64,000 nt of DNA from the NCBI RefSeq assembly GCF_051175315.1, contig NZ_CP195100.1:4030001-4094000 (forward strand). The letters are read 5' to 3'. Shown here in pieces: positions 19,043-26,847 of this stretch. Under the pieces are notes generated by a model. That model was not told the DNA's origin, searched no databases, and worked only from the letters and a program-made list of their open reading frames with translations. How positions within the stretch are numbered: the first letter of the stretch is position 1; the number at the start of each line of letters is the position of its first letter. The translations under genes were made by a program, and so were the position numbers. The DNA comes from Tundrisphaera sp051175315. GTDB taxonomy: Bacteria; Planctomycetota; Planctomycetia; Isosphaerales; Isosphaeraceae.

Positions 19043-20524
19043 ATGCGGACGGAGCCCTCCTCGCCCCTGACCTTGGCCGTCGCACGGCTCCGAGTCCAGG
19101 CGGCGCGGGCCCGGCAGTGGGTCGTCGCCCGAGGCCCGATCGCCCGGATGGCCCTGCTGGTCGTCGCCCTCGCGGCCCTGGCGACGGCGGGATACCTCGC
19201 CACTCCCGACGCCTCGGCCGCCGCATCCTGGGCCTGGATCTTCGAAAACCGACACCTCTCCCGCGACGACATCGCGAGGATCCGGGAGACCCTCGAAGCC
19301 CAGGGCATCCCCTGCTACACCGACCGGGCCGGCCGGATCGGCGTGAAGGCGGAGTGCAAGGCCCAGGCCCTGGCCGTGCTCGCCAAGGGCAAGGTGGCCC
19401 CCCCCACGCTCAATGAGCTGGACAGCCGCGCCGTCGAGCCGCACGGGCTGTTCGATGGACCCGAAGAGATCGCCCGCCGGGAAAGGATCCTGACCCAGCA
19501 AAGCCTCAAGATGCAGATCGAGACGCTGGACCCGTCGATCGATTCGGCCTTCGTCCGGATCAACCGGTTCCGGTCCGGCGGCGGCTTCCAGACCACCGAG
19601 TCGGTGAGCGGGTATGTCCACCTCACGGTCAACGATCATCGCGAGCTCCCCCACAAGATCATCGACGGGATCCAGACGATCCTCACCGGCTCCGTCCCCG
19701 AATTGAGGCGGGATGCGATCACGCTCATCGACCAGAGGGGCCGCGCCTACCTCTCGGCCGGCAATCGGGAACTGACCGAATCGGTTTCCTCGAGGGCCCG
19801 CGAGGAAGTCTGGCGCGATGCGATCCACGAGGCGCTGCGGCACATCCCCGGCGTGGACGTCCGCGTTCAACTGGAAACGCCCCAGCCCCCGAACTCGCCG
19901 AAGGTGGCGACCGAGACGCCGACGCCCTCCGAGACGGTCCGGCCCAACATGCCGGTGGCCGTCGCGCCCGATCCGCCAGCGCCGGCCGAGGCGCCGCCGG
20001 CCCCGGCCCGTCCCCAGGCCAATGTGTGGGTCCGCGTCCCGCGCAGCTACTATCTCATGGCCTTCGAATCGCAATCGCCCAACCGGAAGCCGGGGCCCGA
20101 AGACCTGAAGGCGTTGGATGCGACGACCAGGGAACTGGTCGACCACGCGGTCAGGTCGGTCATCTTGAGCGAAGACCTGGGACACGTCGAGACTTACATG
20201 GTCCAGGACGACCTGACCATGGCCCGGCCCCCCGCGATCGCCATCCCGTCCGAGACGCGGTCGGACTTCTCCTGGGCCGTCGTCTCCGGGGCCGTCGGCG
20301 CCCTGGGGATGCTGGCGGGGGCGGCCGCCCTGCATCTGATGTCGGCCCGGCGCCCCTCGTCGCGGCCGGCCATCCCGAAACGCCGCGCCGACTTCGCCAC
20401 CGATGAGGCGGACGGGTCGGCCCCCGGCCCATCGGAACGGGTCCGGGAGCTGATCCGACTCGATCCCGAGGCGGCCGCGGGCGCCCTCCAGCGTTGGATC
20501 GGCCAGGGGGAGGCCACCGGATGA
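19043..20524 (+). CDS. fliF: FliF-like flagellar MS-ring / T3SS ring protein
   Basis: A 493-residue homologue of the MS-ring protein FliF, which anchors the basal body around the export gate. First membrane helix about 35-53; YscJ-type ring-building motif 71-118 (LSRDDIARIRETLEAQGIPCY), with the conserved HGLFD turn at 134-138; a second beta/alpha ring domain 160-280; a Pro-rich linker 278-325; second membrane helix about 410-434; and a C-terminal FliG-binding tail 465-489 (VRELIRLDPEAAAGALQRWI), a good match to the family. It is somewhat shorter than usual (about 550). GGAGG lies upstream. The stop overlaps the next gene's start (ATGA), indicating translational coupling. Confidence 0.9.
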   Translation: MRTEPSSPLTLAVARLRVQAARARQWVVARGPIARMALLVVALAALATAGYLATPDASAAASWAWIFENRHLSRDDIARIRETLEAQGIPCYTDRAGRIGVKAECKAQALAVLAKGKVAPPTLNELDSRAVEPHGLFDGPEEIARRERILTQQSLKMQIETLDPSIDSAFVRINRFRSGGGFQTTESVSGYVHLTVNDHRELPHKIIDGIQTILTGSVPELRRDAITLIDQRGRAYLSAGNRELTESVSSRAREEVWRDAIHEALRHIPGVDVRVQLETPQPPNSPKVATETPTPSETVRPNMPVAVAPDPPAPAEAPPAPARPQANVWVRVPRSYYLMAFESQSPNRKPGPEDLKALDATTRELVDHAVRSVILSEDLGHVETYMVQDDLTMARPPAIAIPSETRSDFSWAVVSGAVGALGMLAGAAALHLMSARRPSSRPAIPKRRADFATDEADGSAPGPSERVRELIRLDPEAAAGALQRWIGQGEATG

Positions 20525-21099
20525 GCCGTCCCGGGACGCGACCGGCCCCGGGCACGCCGCAGGCGGCGAGCCCGACCGCTCCGAACGATGGCGACGCCCT
20601 GGCGCCGCTCCGCAAGGCGGCCATCCTGGTCGTCAGCCTCGAACAACCGCTGGTCTCGCAGCTCCTGGCCCAGCTCGACCGCACGGCGGTCGAGGCGGTG
20701 ACCCTGGAGATCGCGCGACTCGAACGGATCGCCCCGGTGGAACAAAACGCCGTTCTTGAGGAATTTTACGGCCTGGTCCTCCGGCGGCTCCGATTTGTCT
20801 TCGACGATCTCGTGAAGCTGGACGATACAGGAATCAGGGAGGCGTACCACGCCGAGGATGCATCGACCTGGGCCCTGGCCCTGATCGGCGCGGCCCGTCC
20901 GGTCCGCGACCGGGTGATCGAGGCGCTCGACACCGGCCCGGCCGACGACCTCAGGCGGCGGTTGGCCCTGATGGGTCCGTTCCGACTCGCCGACTCCGAA
21001 TCCGCGCAGGCGGACCTGGCCGAGCGGATGCGTCGCCTTCACGACCACGGCCAAATCACCCTTCCCGACCCGAACGGTCAGGAGGCCATCCTTGTCTGA
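20521..21099 (+). CDS. fliG: FliG-like switch protein, N- and C-domains without the middle domain
   Basis: A 192-residue FliG homologue, well below the usual 330. Residues 28-92 match FliG N (LRKAAILVVSLEQPLVSQLLAQLD), the part that binds the FliF tail. Residues 93-180 match the FliG C motor domain (FDDLVKLDDTGIREAY, MGPFRLADSE, RRLHDHGQITL). The middle domain with its EHPQ motif, which contacts FliM, is not recognisable. Charged residues of the torque helix in enteric FliG are not kept in the same pattern (PADDLRRRLALMG). The start overlaps the fliF stop, and the 3' end overlaps a second FliG C gene. Coupling to FliF is likely; torque generation is doubtful. Confidence 0.8.
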   Translation: MSRPGTRPAPGTPQAASPTAPNDGDALAPLRKAAILVVSLEQPLVSQLLAQLDRTAVEAVTLEIARLERIAPVEQNAVLEEFYGLVLRRLRFVFDDLVKLDDTGIREAYHAEDASTWALALIGAARPVRDRVIEALDTGPADDLRRRLALMGPFRLADSESAQADLAERMRRLHDHGQITLPDPNGQEAILV

Positions 21100-21406
21100 C
21101 CTGGTTGACTTCGAAGATCTGGCCCAACTCGATTCCCACGACCTCCGGTCGGTGTTCGGGCAGGTGACCAGCGATGAGCTCCTCGACGCCCTGGCCGGTT
21201 CGACCCCGGGCGTGCGACGCCAACTCCTGACCAAGCTCGTGCCATCCTCGGCCGCCTCGATGGAGGCCTCGCTCCTGTCGCACGGGCCGGTCTCCTTCGA
21301 GGCGGTCCAGGCCGCCCAGCGCACCCTCGTCGAGGCACTGTGCCGCCTGAGCCGGGGCGGGCAGGTGGCCTTCGACGACCCGGCCGACATGGAGATGGTC
21401 GCCTGA
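21092..21406 (+). CDS. Stand-alone FliG C-terminal domain protein
   Basis: A 104-residue protein that is a single FliG C domain: VDFEDLAQLDSHDLRSVFGQV, LLDALAGSTPGVRRQLLTKL, LSHGPVSFEAVQAAQRTLVE and LCRLSRGGQVAF align along the whole family profile. The start is a TTG preceded by GGAGG at a 6-base spacing; it overlaps the upstream FliG-like gene by 8 bases in another frame, so the two are separate but coupled genes. The charged torque residues of typical FliG are replaced by Ser and Ala around SSAASMEASLLSHG. It probably arose by domain duplication. Function is not known. Confidence 0.75.
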   Translation: MSDLVDFEDLAQLDSHDLRSVFGQVTSDELLDALAGSTPGVRRQLLTKLVPSSAASMEASLLSHGPVSFEAVQAAQRTLVEALCRLSRGGQVAFDDPADMEMVA

Positions 21407-21509
21407 CGCGACCCCCTTGAAACATCCCGGCGACGGCGAGGATCGCCGTCGCCCGGCTCGACCCGCACCGCGGCGCGAGCCACGATCGCCATCCAGGAGG
21501 AGTCACCCC

Positions 21510-22046
21510 GTGTTGCGCACCCACACCGGTCGCCCATCGCTCGCGGCCCTGGCGAGCCTGGCGGCCCTCCTCGCCCTCGGCGCGAATGAGCCGCCGCCGA
21601 CGGCGGCGATCCGACCGCCCTCCCTGGACGGGCGAATCCCGGCCCCCATGCGCCCCGACCTCTCCGATGGCGCCTCCGCACCGCCGTCGGGCGGTTCGGG
21701 CGGCTGGTGGATCGGCACGGCGGGCATCGGGGCCGCCCTGGCCGTGTTCGGCGGCCTGGCCGCGGCCTCGCGCCGCTACCTGCCCGCCCGCGAGGCGTCC
21801 GGGTCGCTCCGCGTGGTCGGCCGCGTCAGCCTGTCCGCGAAGCAGGCGGTCTACCTGGTCCGGGCCGGGGACAGGATCCTGATCCTGGGGGGCGGGTCTC
21901 AGGGGCCCCCCACGCTGCTCGGTGAGATGGACGAACCGGCCGAGCCCATCCGGACGGGCCCATCCCCTTCGCGTCACGTCGAGCCGATCCGAGTCCCGTC
22001 GCCCACCGCCCGCGGGTTCGACCAGAGGATCGGAGACGACGAATGA
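21510..22046 (+). CDS. fliO: FliO-like flagellar export assembly protein
   Basis: A 178-residue protein starting at GTG 21510, with AGGAGG nine bases upstream. It has an N-terminal signal or membrane segment (residues about 11-27), a Pro-rich periplasmic stretch, a second hydrophobic helix about 65-85 (WIGTAGIGAALAVFGGLAA), then the FliO core (LRVVGRVSLSAKQAVYLVRAGDRILILGGG), which is diagnostic of the family. The C-terminal tail is polar. In flagella FliO helps assemble the FliP-FliR core and is absent from virulence-type injectisomes, so its presence argues for a flagellar origin of this island. The stop overlaps the fliP start (ATGA). Confidence 0.82.
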   Translation: MLRTHTGRPSLAALASLAALLALGANEPPPTAAIRPPSLDGRIPAPMRPDLSDGASAPPSGGSGGWWIGTAGIGAALAVFGGLAAASRRYLPAREASGSLRVVGRVSLSAKQAVYLVRAGDRILILGGGSQGPPTLLGEMDEPAEPIRTGPSPSRHVEPIRVPSPTARGFDQRIGDDE

Positions 22047-22903
22047 CACGGCTCGCCCCGGCCCTCCGATCGCTGGCCATGCTGATGGCTATCGCCCCGT
22101 TGATGGGGGCGGGCCCGGCGGACAAGTCCGCCGACCGGCCGGCTTCATCGGTCCGGATGAATACGTCGCTCGCGGCCCCGGCCGACCCGGCGCCGGCGGC
22201 GATCGCCCCGGCCGATCCCGTCCTCGGGCTCGACCTGATCCCGACCCGGGAAAATCTCGGGAACTTGCCCAGCCTGGTGCTGGTCGGCCTGATCGGCTTC
22301 CTGCCGGCGGCCATCCTCATGTTCACCCCGTTCGTGCGGATCCACATCGCCCTGATCCTGCTCCGCCAGGCGCTCGGCAGCCAGCAGGTGCCCGGCAACC
22401 AGGTGCTCGCCGCCCTGGCGTTGCTGCTCACGGCCCTGATCATGAAGCCGGTGGCCGAGACCGTCTACAAGGGGGCCGTCGCCCCCTTCGCCGCCCACCA
22501 GATGAGCGGCCAGGACGCCTGGGAGGCCGGCTCACGGCCCTTGAAGAACTTCATGATCGCTCAGATCGAGAAGACCGGGCACCTGAACTACCTGTTCACC
22601 CTCCATGACTTCGCCGAGCCCGGCCCGAAACGGGTGGTGCCCCGCTACCGGGACGAGTACCCGCTCCGAGCGATCCTGCCCGCGTTCCTCCTCAGCGAGC
22701 TGACCACGGCCCTGATGATCGGCTTCGTCCTCTACCTGCCGTTCCTGGTGGTCGACCTGGTGGTCTCGGCGGTCCTCTCGGCGATGGGTCTGTTCATGCT
22801 GCCCCCGTCGCTGGTGGCCATGCCGCTCAAGCTGATCCTGTTCGTGCTGGCCGACGGGTGGCTCCTGGTGGCGACGTCGTTGCTCCAGACGTTCAAGGTC
22901 TGA
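22043..22903 (+). CDS. fliP: FliP, type III export gate protein
   Basis: A 286-residue polytopic protein and the best conserved gene of the island. It has a signal-like N-terminus, then four membrane helices. Both family signatures are intact: TPFVRIHIALILLRQALG followed by QQVPGNQVLAALALL, and ILPAFLLSELTTALMIGF followed by the YLPFLVVDLVVSAVL...MGLFMLPP stretch. FliP, with FliQ and FliR, builds the protein-conducting pore at the centre of the MS ring. The start ATG overlaps the fliO stop. Strong conservation here beside the altered FlhB-like and FliG-like genes suggests that the pore is still under selection. Confidence 0.95.
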   Translation: MTRLAPALRSLAMLMAIAPLMGAGPADKSADRPASSVRMNTSLAAPADPAPAAIAPADPVLGLDLIPTRENLGNLPSLVLVGLIGFLPAAILMFTPFVRIHIALILLRQALGSQQVPGNQVLAALALLLTALIMKPVAETVYKGAVAPFAAHQMSGQDAWEAGSRPLKNFMIAQIEKTGHLNYLFTLHDFAEPGPKRVVPRYRDEYPLRAILPAFLLSELTTALMIGFVLYLPFLVVDLVVSAVLSAMGLFMLPPSLVAMPLKLILFVLADGWLLVATSLLQTFKV

Positions 22904-22927
22904 ATCACAGGGTTGGAAGGGTGGACA

Positions 22928-23197
22928 ATGAGCGATGCATCGTTGGTGATCGATTGGAGCCGGGAGGCGGTCCGGATGGCGCTCCTGCTGGGCGGGCCGC
23001 TCCTGGCCGTCGCCCTGGTGGTGGGCCTGGCGGTGGGCATCGTGCAGACCCTCACCCAGATGAACGAGCCGGCGGTGGGGCAGGTCGCCCGCCTGGCGGG
23101 CGTGATGGTCGCGGTGCTGGTCGCCCTGCCGTGGCTGCTCGGCCGCTGGGTCTCCTATGCCGTGGCCCTGATCGGGTCGATCCCCGATCGCCTCTGA
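22928..23197 (+). CDS. fliQ: FliQ, type III export gate protein
   Basis: An 89-residue, two-helix membrane protein of exactly the usual FliQ length. Helices lie at about 15-38 (MALLLGGPLLAVALVVGLAVG) and 55-80. The conserved IVQTLTQMNEP loop between them is present, as is the start region SREAVRMALL. The ATG at 22928 is preferred because GGAAGGG lies just upstream; an alternative start 15 bases earlier would swallow that site. FliQ subunits plug into the FliP-FliR pore. It lies 24 bases after fliP and 19 before fliR. Confidence 0.92.
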   Translation: MSDASLVIDWSREAVRMALLLGGPLLAVALVVGLAVGIVQTLTQMNEPAVGQVARLAGVMVAVLVALPWLLGRWVSYAVALIGSIPDRL

Positions 23198-23216
23198 CCC
23201 GACGGGGAGCCGACGA

Positions 23217-24009
23217 GTGAACTGGGGGACCGCAGATAACATCGCCCGACACGCCTGGCTGGTCTCGCCCTGGGCCCTGGTGCTGGCGCGAACCGTGGGA
23301 CTGGCCTGGACCGCCCCGGCGCTATCCACGCCGGGGCTCGGGGTGCGGATGCGGCTGGCGCTGGCCGCCGCGCTCGCCGTGCTCCTGGCGCCGCTGATCA
23401 TCCCCAACATGCCGCCGCTGTTGTCACCGGCCGCCCTGGTCCCGGCCGTCCTCTGCGAGATCCTGGTCGGCGCGGGGCTGGGCTGGTCGGCCTCGCTGGT
23501 GATCGCCGGCGCACGGCAGGCGGGCGAGGTGGTCGGCCTGCAGGCGGGTCTGTCCCCGGCGGCCCTGTTCGACCCCGACGCCGGGGGGGAGATGACCCCG
23601 ATGGGCCACCTCTACGGGATGGTCGCGCTGGGCGTCTTCCTCTCCCTGGACGGCCCCCTGGAACTGACGCGGGCGCTGGCCGAGAGCTTCCGGGCGATCC
23701 CGGCCGGGGGACTCTCGATCTCGGCCGAGACGGCCACCCGCGCCTGCCGCGCGGATCGGGTGGGCCCTCGCCCTGGCCCTGCGGGCGGCGGCCCCGGCGG
23801 GCGTGGCCCTGGCGATGGCGGGGCTGGCCCTGGGCCTGCTCGGCCGCGCCGCGCCATCGCTCTCGCTGATCACCCTGGCCTTGCCCGCCCGGTTGGTGCT
23901 GGGCCTGGGGCTGGCGCTGATCGGGATCGTGACCCTGGCGGCGACCCTGACGACAGCCTGGCACGGGACGTTCCCCTGGGGCTGGTCCCCCGCGAGCATC
24001 GGCGGCTGA
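23217..24009 (+). CDS. fliR: FliR, export gate protein, interrupted by a frameshift
   Basis: FliR homology begins at GTG 23217 (MNWGTADNIARHAWLVSPWA) and runs through the conserved DPDAGGEMTPMGHLYGM...FLSLDG region. After about 23745 the similarity jumps to the next frame, where IGWALALALRAAAPAGVAL and LLGRAAPSLSLITLALPARL complete a normal FliR C-terminus ending at 24009. Joining the frames gives about 263 residues, the normal family length, so one extra base near 23740-23765 (in a GC-run such as GCGCGGATCGGG) explains it. Without the join, the first frame runs on through flhB as a meaningless product. It is either a sequencing error or a true disabling mutation. Confidence 0.8.
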
Positions 24010-24042
24010 CCTTTCGGACCTCCTGCAGAGAGCGATCGAGCC

Positions 24043-25077
24043 ATGTCCGAGGATCGGACCCACGCCCCTTCGAAACGCCGCAGGATGCTCGCCCGGGAGC
24101 AGGGGCAGGTGGCCCGCAGCCCCGACCTCACCGGAGCCGCGGGGCTGCTGGCCGCGACGGCCTTGCTGGGGATCTGGGGGGACGACCTCACCCTGGCCCT
24201 GGTCGGATTGGTCCGAGAGCCCTGGCAAGTCGGCCTGCTGGGGACGGGCGGCGCGGCCGAGGTGGTCGATCGCCTCAGGCGATCGGCGTTCGCGATCGGC
24301 GGGCCCCTGGCCGGGATCGTGGGCGGGTCGGCCGTGGCGGCCATCCTGGCCCACCAGGCCCAGGTGGGCGGCCTGTTCCTGCCGGGGATGCTCGCCCCGG
24401 ACCCCACCCGATTCGCGAACTTCGGCGGGCCGGGCCTCTCGACCCGTTTCGGCCGGGGGGTGTGGGGCCTGCTGAAGGCGGCCGCCGTCGTCGCCGTGGG
24501 CCTGGCCCTGATCCGATCCAACCTGGTCGACCTCCACCGGGTCGGCCGCCTCGGGCCGTCGCAGCTCGCCCACGCCGCCGCCGGGACCCTCCGGCTGATG
24601 GCCGGGGCGCTCGCCGCGACGAGCCTGATCCTGGGCCTGATCGACTTCGTGCTCCAGCATCGCCGGGTCGAGGCGATGCTGCAGATGACGCCCGATCAGC
24701 ATCGCGAGGACGAACGCGCCGCCGACGGCGACCCGGCGCTCCGATCCCGCCGCCGTCGGCTGGCCCGGGCCTGGCGGGGGGACGCCCCCGAGCTGTTCGC
24801 CGGGGCCACGCTCGTCGTCTCCGGGCCGAAGGGGCTGGCCGTGATCCTGGCCGGGGGCCCGCCGCCGAAGCGGGTCGTGGTCCGGTCCTCGGCCAAGGGG
24901 GCCGCCGGCGCCTCCTTGCTCCGCGCGGCAGAGCGAGCCGGCCTGACGCCGGTGGCGGCCCCGGAACTGGCGATCCGCCTGGCGCGTCTGCCCTCGCCTG
25001 TGGTCCCCCCCGAGGTCTGGATCGGCCCGGGGCGGCATTGGCCGGCCGCGACGCGAGCGGCCGGGCGGCAGGAATAG
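24043..25077 (+). CDS. flhB: FlhB-like export switch protein lacking the NPTH cleavage motif
   Basis: A 344-residue FlhB/YscU homologue. The N-terminus EDRTHAPSKRRRMLAREQGQVARSPDL matches the FlhB opening. Four hydrophobic helices follow (about 31-48, 83-103, 142-165, 185-207). The cytoplasmic domain retains MTPDQHREDERAADGDPALRSRRRR (counterpart of the EMKQ.EGDP linker). Where FlhB has VVTNPTHYAVAL, this protein has VVSGPKGLAVIL, so the Asn-Pro-Thr-His autocleavage site is lost. The C-terminal strands still align (RVVVRSSAKG, TPVAAPELAIRLA). FlhB cleavage normally drives the switch from rod/hook to filament substrates; a protein of this type would be fixed in one export state. It is the last gene of the island. 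Confidence 0.85.
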   Translation: MSEDRTHAPSKRRRMLAREQGQVARSPDLTGAAGLLAATALLGIWGDDLTLALVGLVREPWQVGLLGTGGAAEVVDRLRRSAFAIGGPLAGIVGGSAVAAILAHQAQVGGLFLPGMLAPDPTRFANFGGPGLSTRFGRGVWGLLKAAAVVAVGLALIRSNLVDLHRVGRLGPSQLAHAAAGTLRLMAGALAATSLILGLIDFVLQHRRVEAMLQMTPDQHREDERAADGDPALRSRRRRLARAWRGDAPELFAGATLVVSGPKGLAVILAGGPPPKRVVVRSSAKGAAGASLLRAAERAGLTPVAAPELAIRLARLPSPVVPPEVWIGPGRHWPAATRAAGRQE

Positions 25078-25234
25078 CGGCCGGAGGCGGGGTTGACCGT
25101 TCCGGTCGGGCCGGGTATACCTCGTCCCGAGTCGGCGGGCCACCCCGTCCGGCTTCCGGGCCCGTCGCCGCAGGATGCGGATTCGCCGCCCGTTCTCTCG
25201 TCTCGGATTCCGACCTCCAAGGAAGGAGGGACTC

Positions 25235-26656
25235 GTGCCGCCTCCCACCCCGGCGCCCGCGCCCGACCCCGATCGCCACGGCCGGCGCGCCGTCTGGATC
25301 GCCGCGCTGATCACCATCATCGGCACCGGCTTGATCCACGCCGACAAGGCCGCCGAGGATCGCGGCGCGTTCCTGCGCTGGCGCCACCAGATCATCGAGA
25401 TGATGCAAGGCGTCAACATCTACGATGAATACTTCTTCCCGAATCCGCCGATCATGCCGCTGTCGCTTTATCCCCTGATGAAGCTGCCGCCCATGCAGGG
25501 ATCCCTGGCCTGGTTCGTCCTGAAGGCGGGCATGGCCGGGGCCGCGATCCTCATGTGCTTCCGGATGGTCCGATTCAATCAGAAACCGATACCGTCATGG
25601 GTCCAGGCGGGCGTGGTGCTCCTGAGCCTCCGCCCGATCATGAGCGACCTCCACCATGCCAATAATAATTTGCTGATCATGTTCCTCGTGGTCAGCTCCC
25701 TGTATGCGTGGCGGAAGGGTTACGACGTGCTGGCCGGGCTGATCCTGGCCCTGTCGATCTCCTACAAGGTCACCCCGGCACTCTTCGTCGCCTACTTCGT
25801 CTGGAAGCGGCAGTGGCGGACGGTGGGGGCGACCCTGCTCGGCATGGGGATCTTCCTCCTGATCGTGCCGAGCCTCTTCCTCGGCCCCGAATTCAACGGC
25901 ATCTGCCTGGTCTCGTGGTTCAACCGGATCCTGAGCCCTTACGTCAGCGGCGACAAGGTCGGGGATCAGGAGATCAACCAGTCCCTGGTCGGCGTCCTGA
26001 CGCGGTTGATGACCGAGACCAACCGGGTCGGACGATATGCCCTGAAGCGGCACGTCAACTTCGTCGACTGGGATCCGGCCCTGGTGGTCCAGTTGATCAA
26101 GGGGCTCTCGGTCGGCTTGGTCGGCCTGCTGGCCTGGCTCTGCCGGACCCGGACCACCCGGCGCGACGACCCGAGGCTGCTCGGCGAGTTCTCGCTGGTG
26201 GTCCTGACGATGCTGTTCGTGTCGGAGCGGAGCTGGAAGCACCACTTCGTCACGCTCGTGCTCCCGTTCACCTACCTGACCTATCGGGCGGGAGTCTCGG
26301 GCCTGGCCCCGAGGGCCCGCGCGGCGCTGGTCGGCGTGCTGATCACGTCGGCCGCCTTCATGGCCACCACGTCGACCGAGATGGGCGGGCTCTTCGCCCG
26401 CCAGCAGGGGCACAAGATCGCGCAGGCCTACGGGATGTTCCTGTGGTCGGCGATGGTCCTGTACCTCGCGACGGCATGGCGGGTCTACGTCGAGCGGGGG
26501 CCCAATCCCCGGTCGCTCCCGACCGGTGCCCGCGTCGATCCGGCCGCCCACGACCTGGCCGGCCCCTCCGGCGTCCTGTTCCCGGAGGGCGACGATCGGC
26601 GCCTCGCGTACGTGCCGGGGCCATTCCCCGACCTCTCTCGCCGCGACGGCGAGTAG
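25235..26656 (+). CDS. GT87-like (DUF2029) membrane glycosyltransferase
   Basis: A 473-residue polytopic protein with 9-11 predicted membrane helices. The GTG at 25235 follows GGAAGGAGG with good spacing. The layout matches the GT87 / DUF2029 polyprenol-phosphate-mannose-dependent mannosyltransferases: an acidic first loop after helix 1 (QGVNIYDEYFFPNPPIMPLS), a central HHANNNLLIMFLVVSSLYAWRKGYDVLAGLILALSISYK-type region (the xGqxN...K signature) and a terminal WKHHF loop. It probably transfers a sugar from a lipid carrier outside the cytoplasm. It lies 158 bases after flhB and ahead of a surface-protein gene; no operon link is evident. Confidence 0.75.
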   Translation: MPPPTPAPAPDPDRHGRRAVWIAALITIIGTGLIHADKAAEDRGAFLRWRHQIIEMMQGVNIYDEYFFPNPPIMPLSLYPLMKLPPMQGSLAWFVLKAGMAGAAILMCFRMVRFNQKPIPSWVQAGVVLLSLRPIMSDLHHANNNLLIMFLVVSSLYAWRKGYDVLAGLILALSISYKVTPALFVAYFVWKRQWRTVGATLLGMGIFLLIVPSLFLGPEFNGICLVSWFNRILSPYVSGDKVGDQEINQSLVGVLTRLMTETNRVGRYALKRHVNFVDWDPALVVQLIKGLSVGLVGLLAWLCRTRTTRRDDPRLLGEFSLVVLTMLFVSERSWKHHFVTLVLPFTYLTYRAGVSGLAPRARAALVGVLITSAAFMATTSTEMGGLFARQQGHKIAQAYGMFLWSAMVLYLATAWRVYVERGPNPRSLPTGARVDPAAHDLAGPSGVLFPEGDDRRLAYVPGPFPDLSRRDGE

Positions 26657-26847
26657 CCTCCCGATGATCGCCCGGCCGACCCGACCCCTGCCGGGTCGGC
26701 CGCTCGCCTCTCGCATCGCTTGACGGACTGCGTAGGATTCGAGGCACTTCCAAGGATGGAACGTCCGAGTCACCGCCCCGACCCAGCGATCGGACCGATT
26801 TGCACGGGGCGGTCCCCTAAACGCACGATGGCCACGGAGGGCCCGCC

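Noticed and set aside
24010..25310. Continuation of the first fliR frame for more than 400 codons past its homology
   Set aside because: This is read-through in the wrong frame after the frameshift, lying over flhB; it is not a FliR fusion protein.
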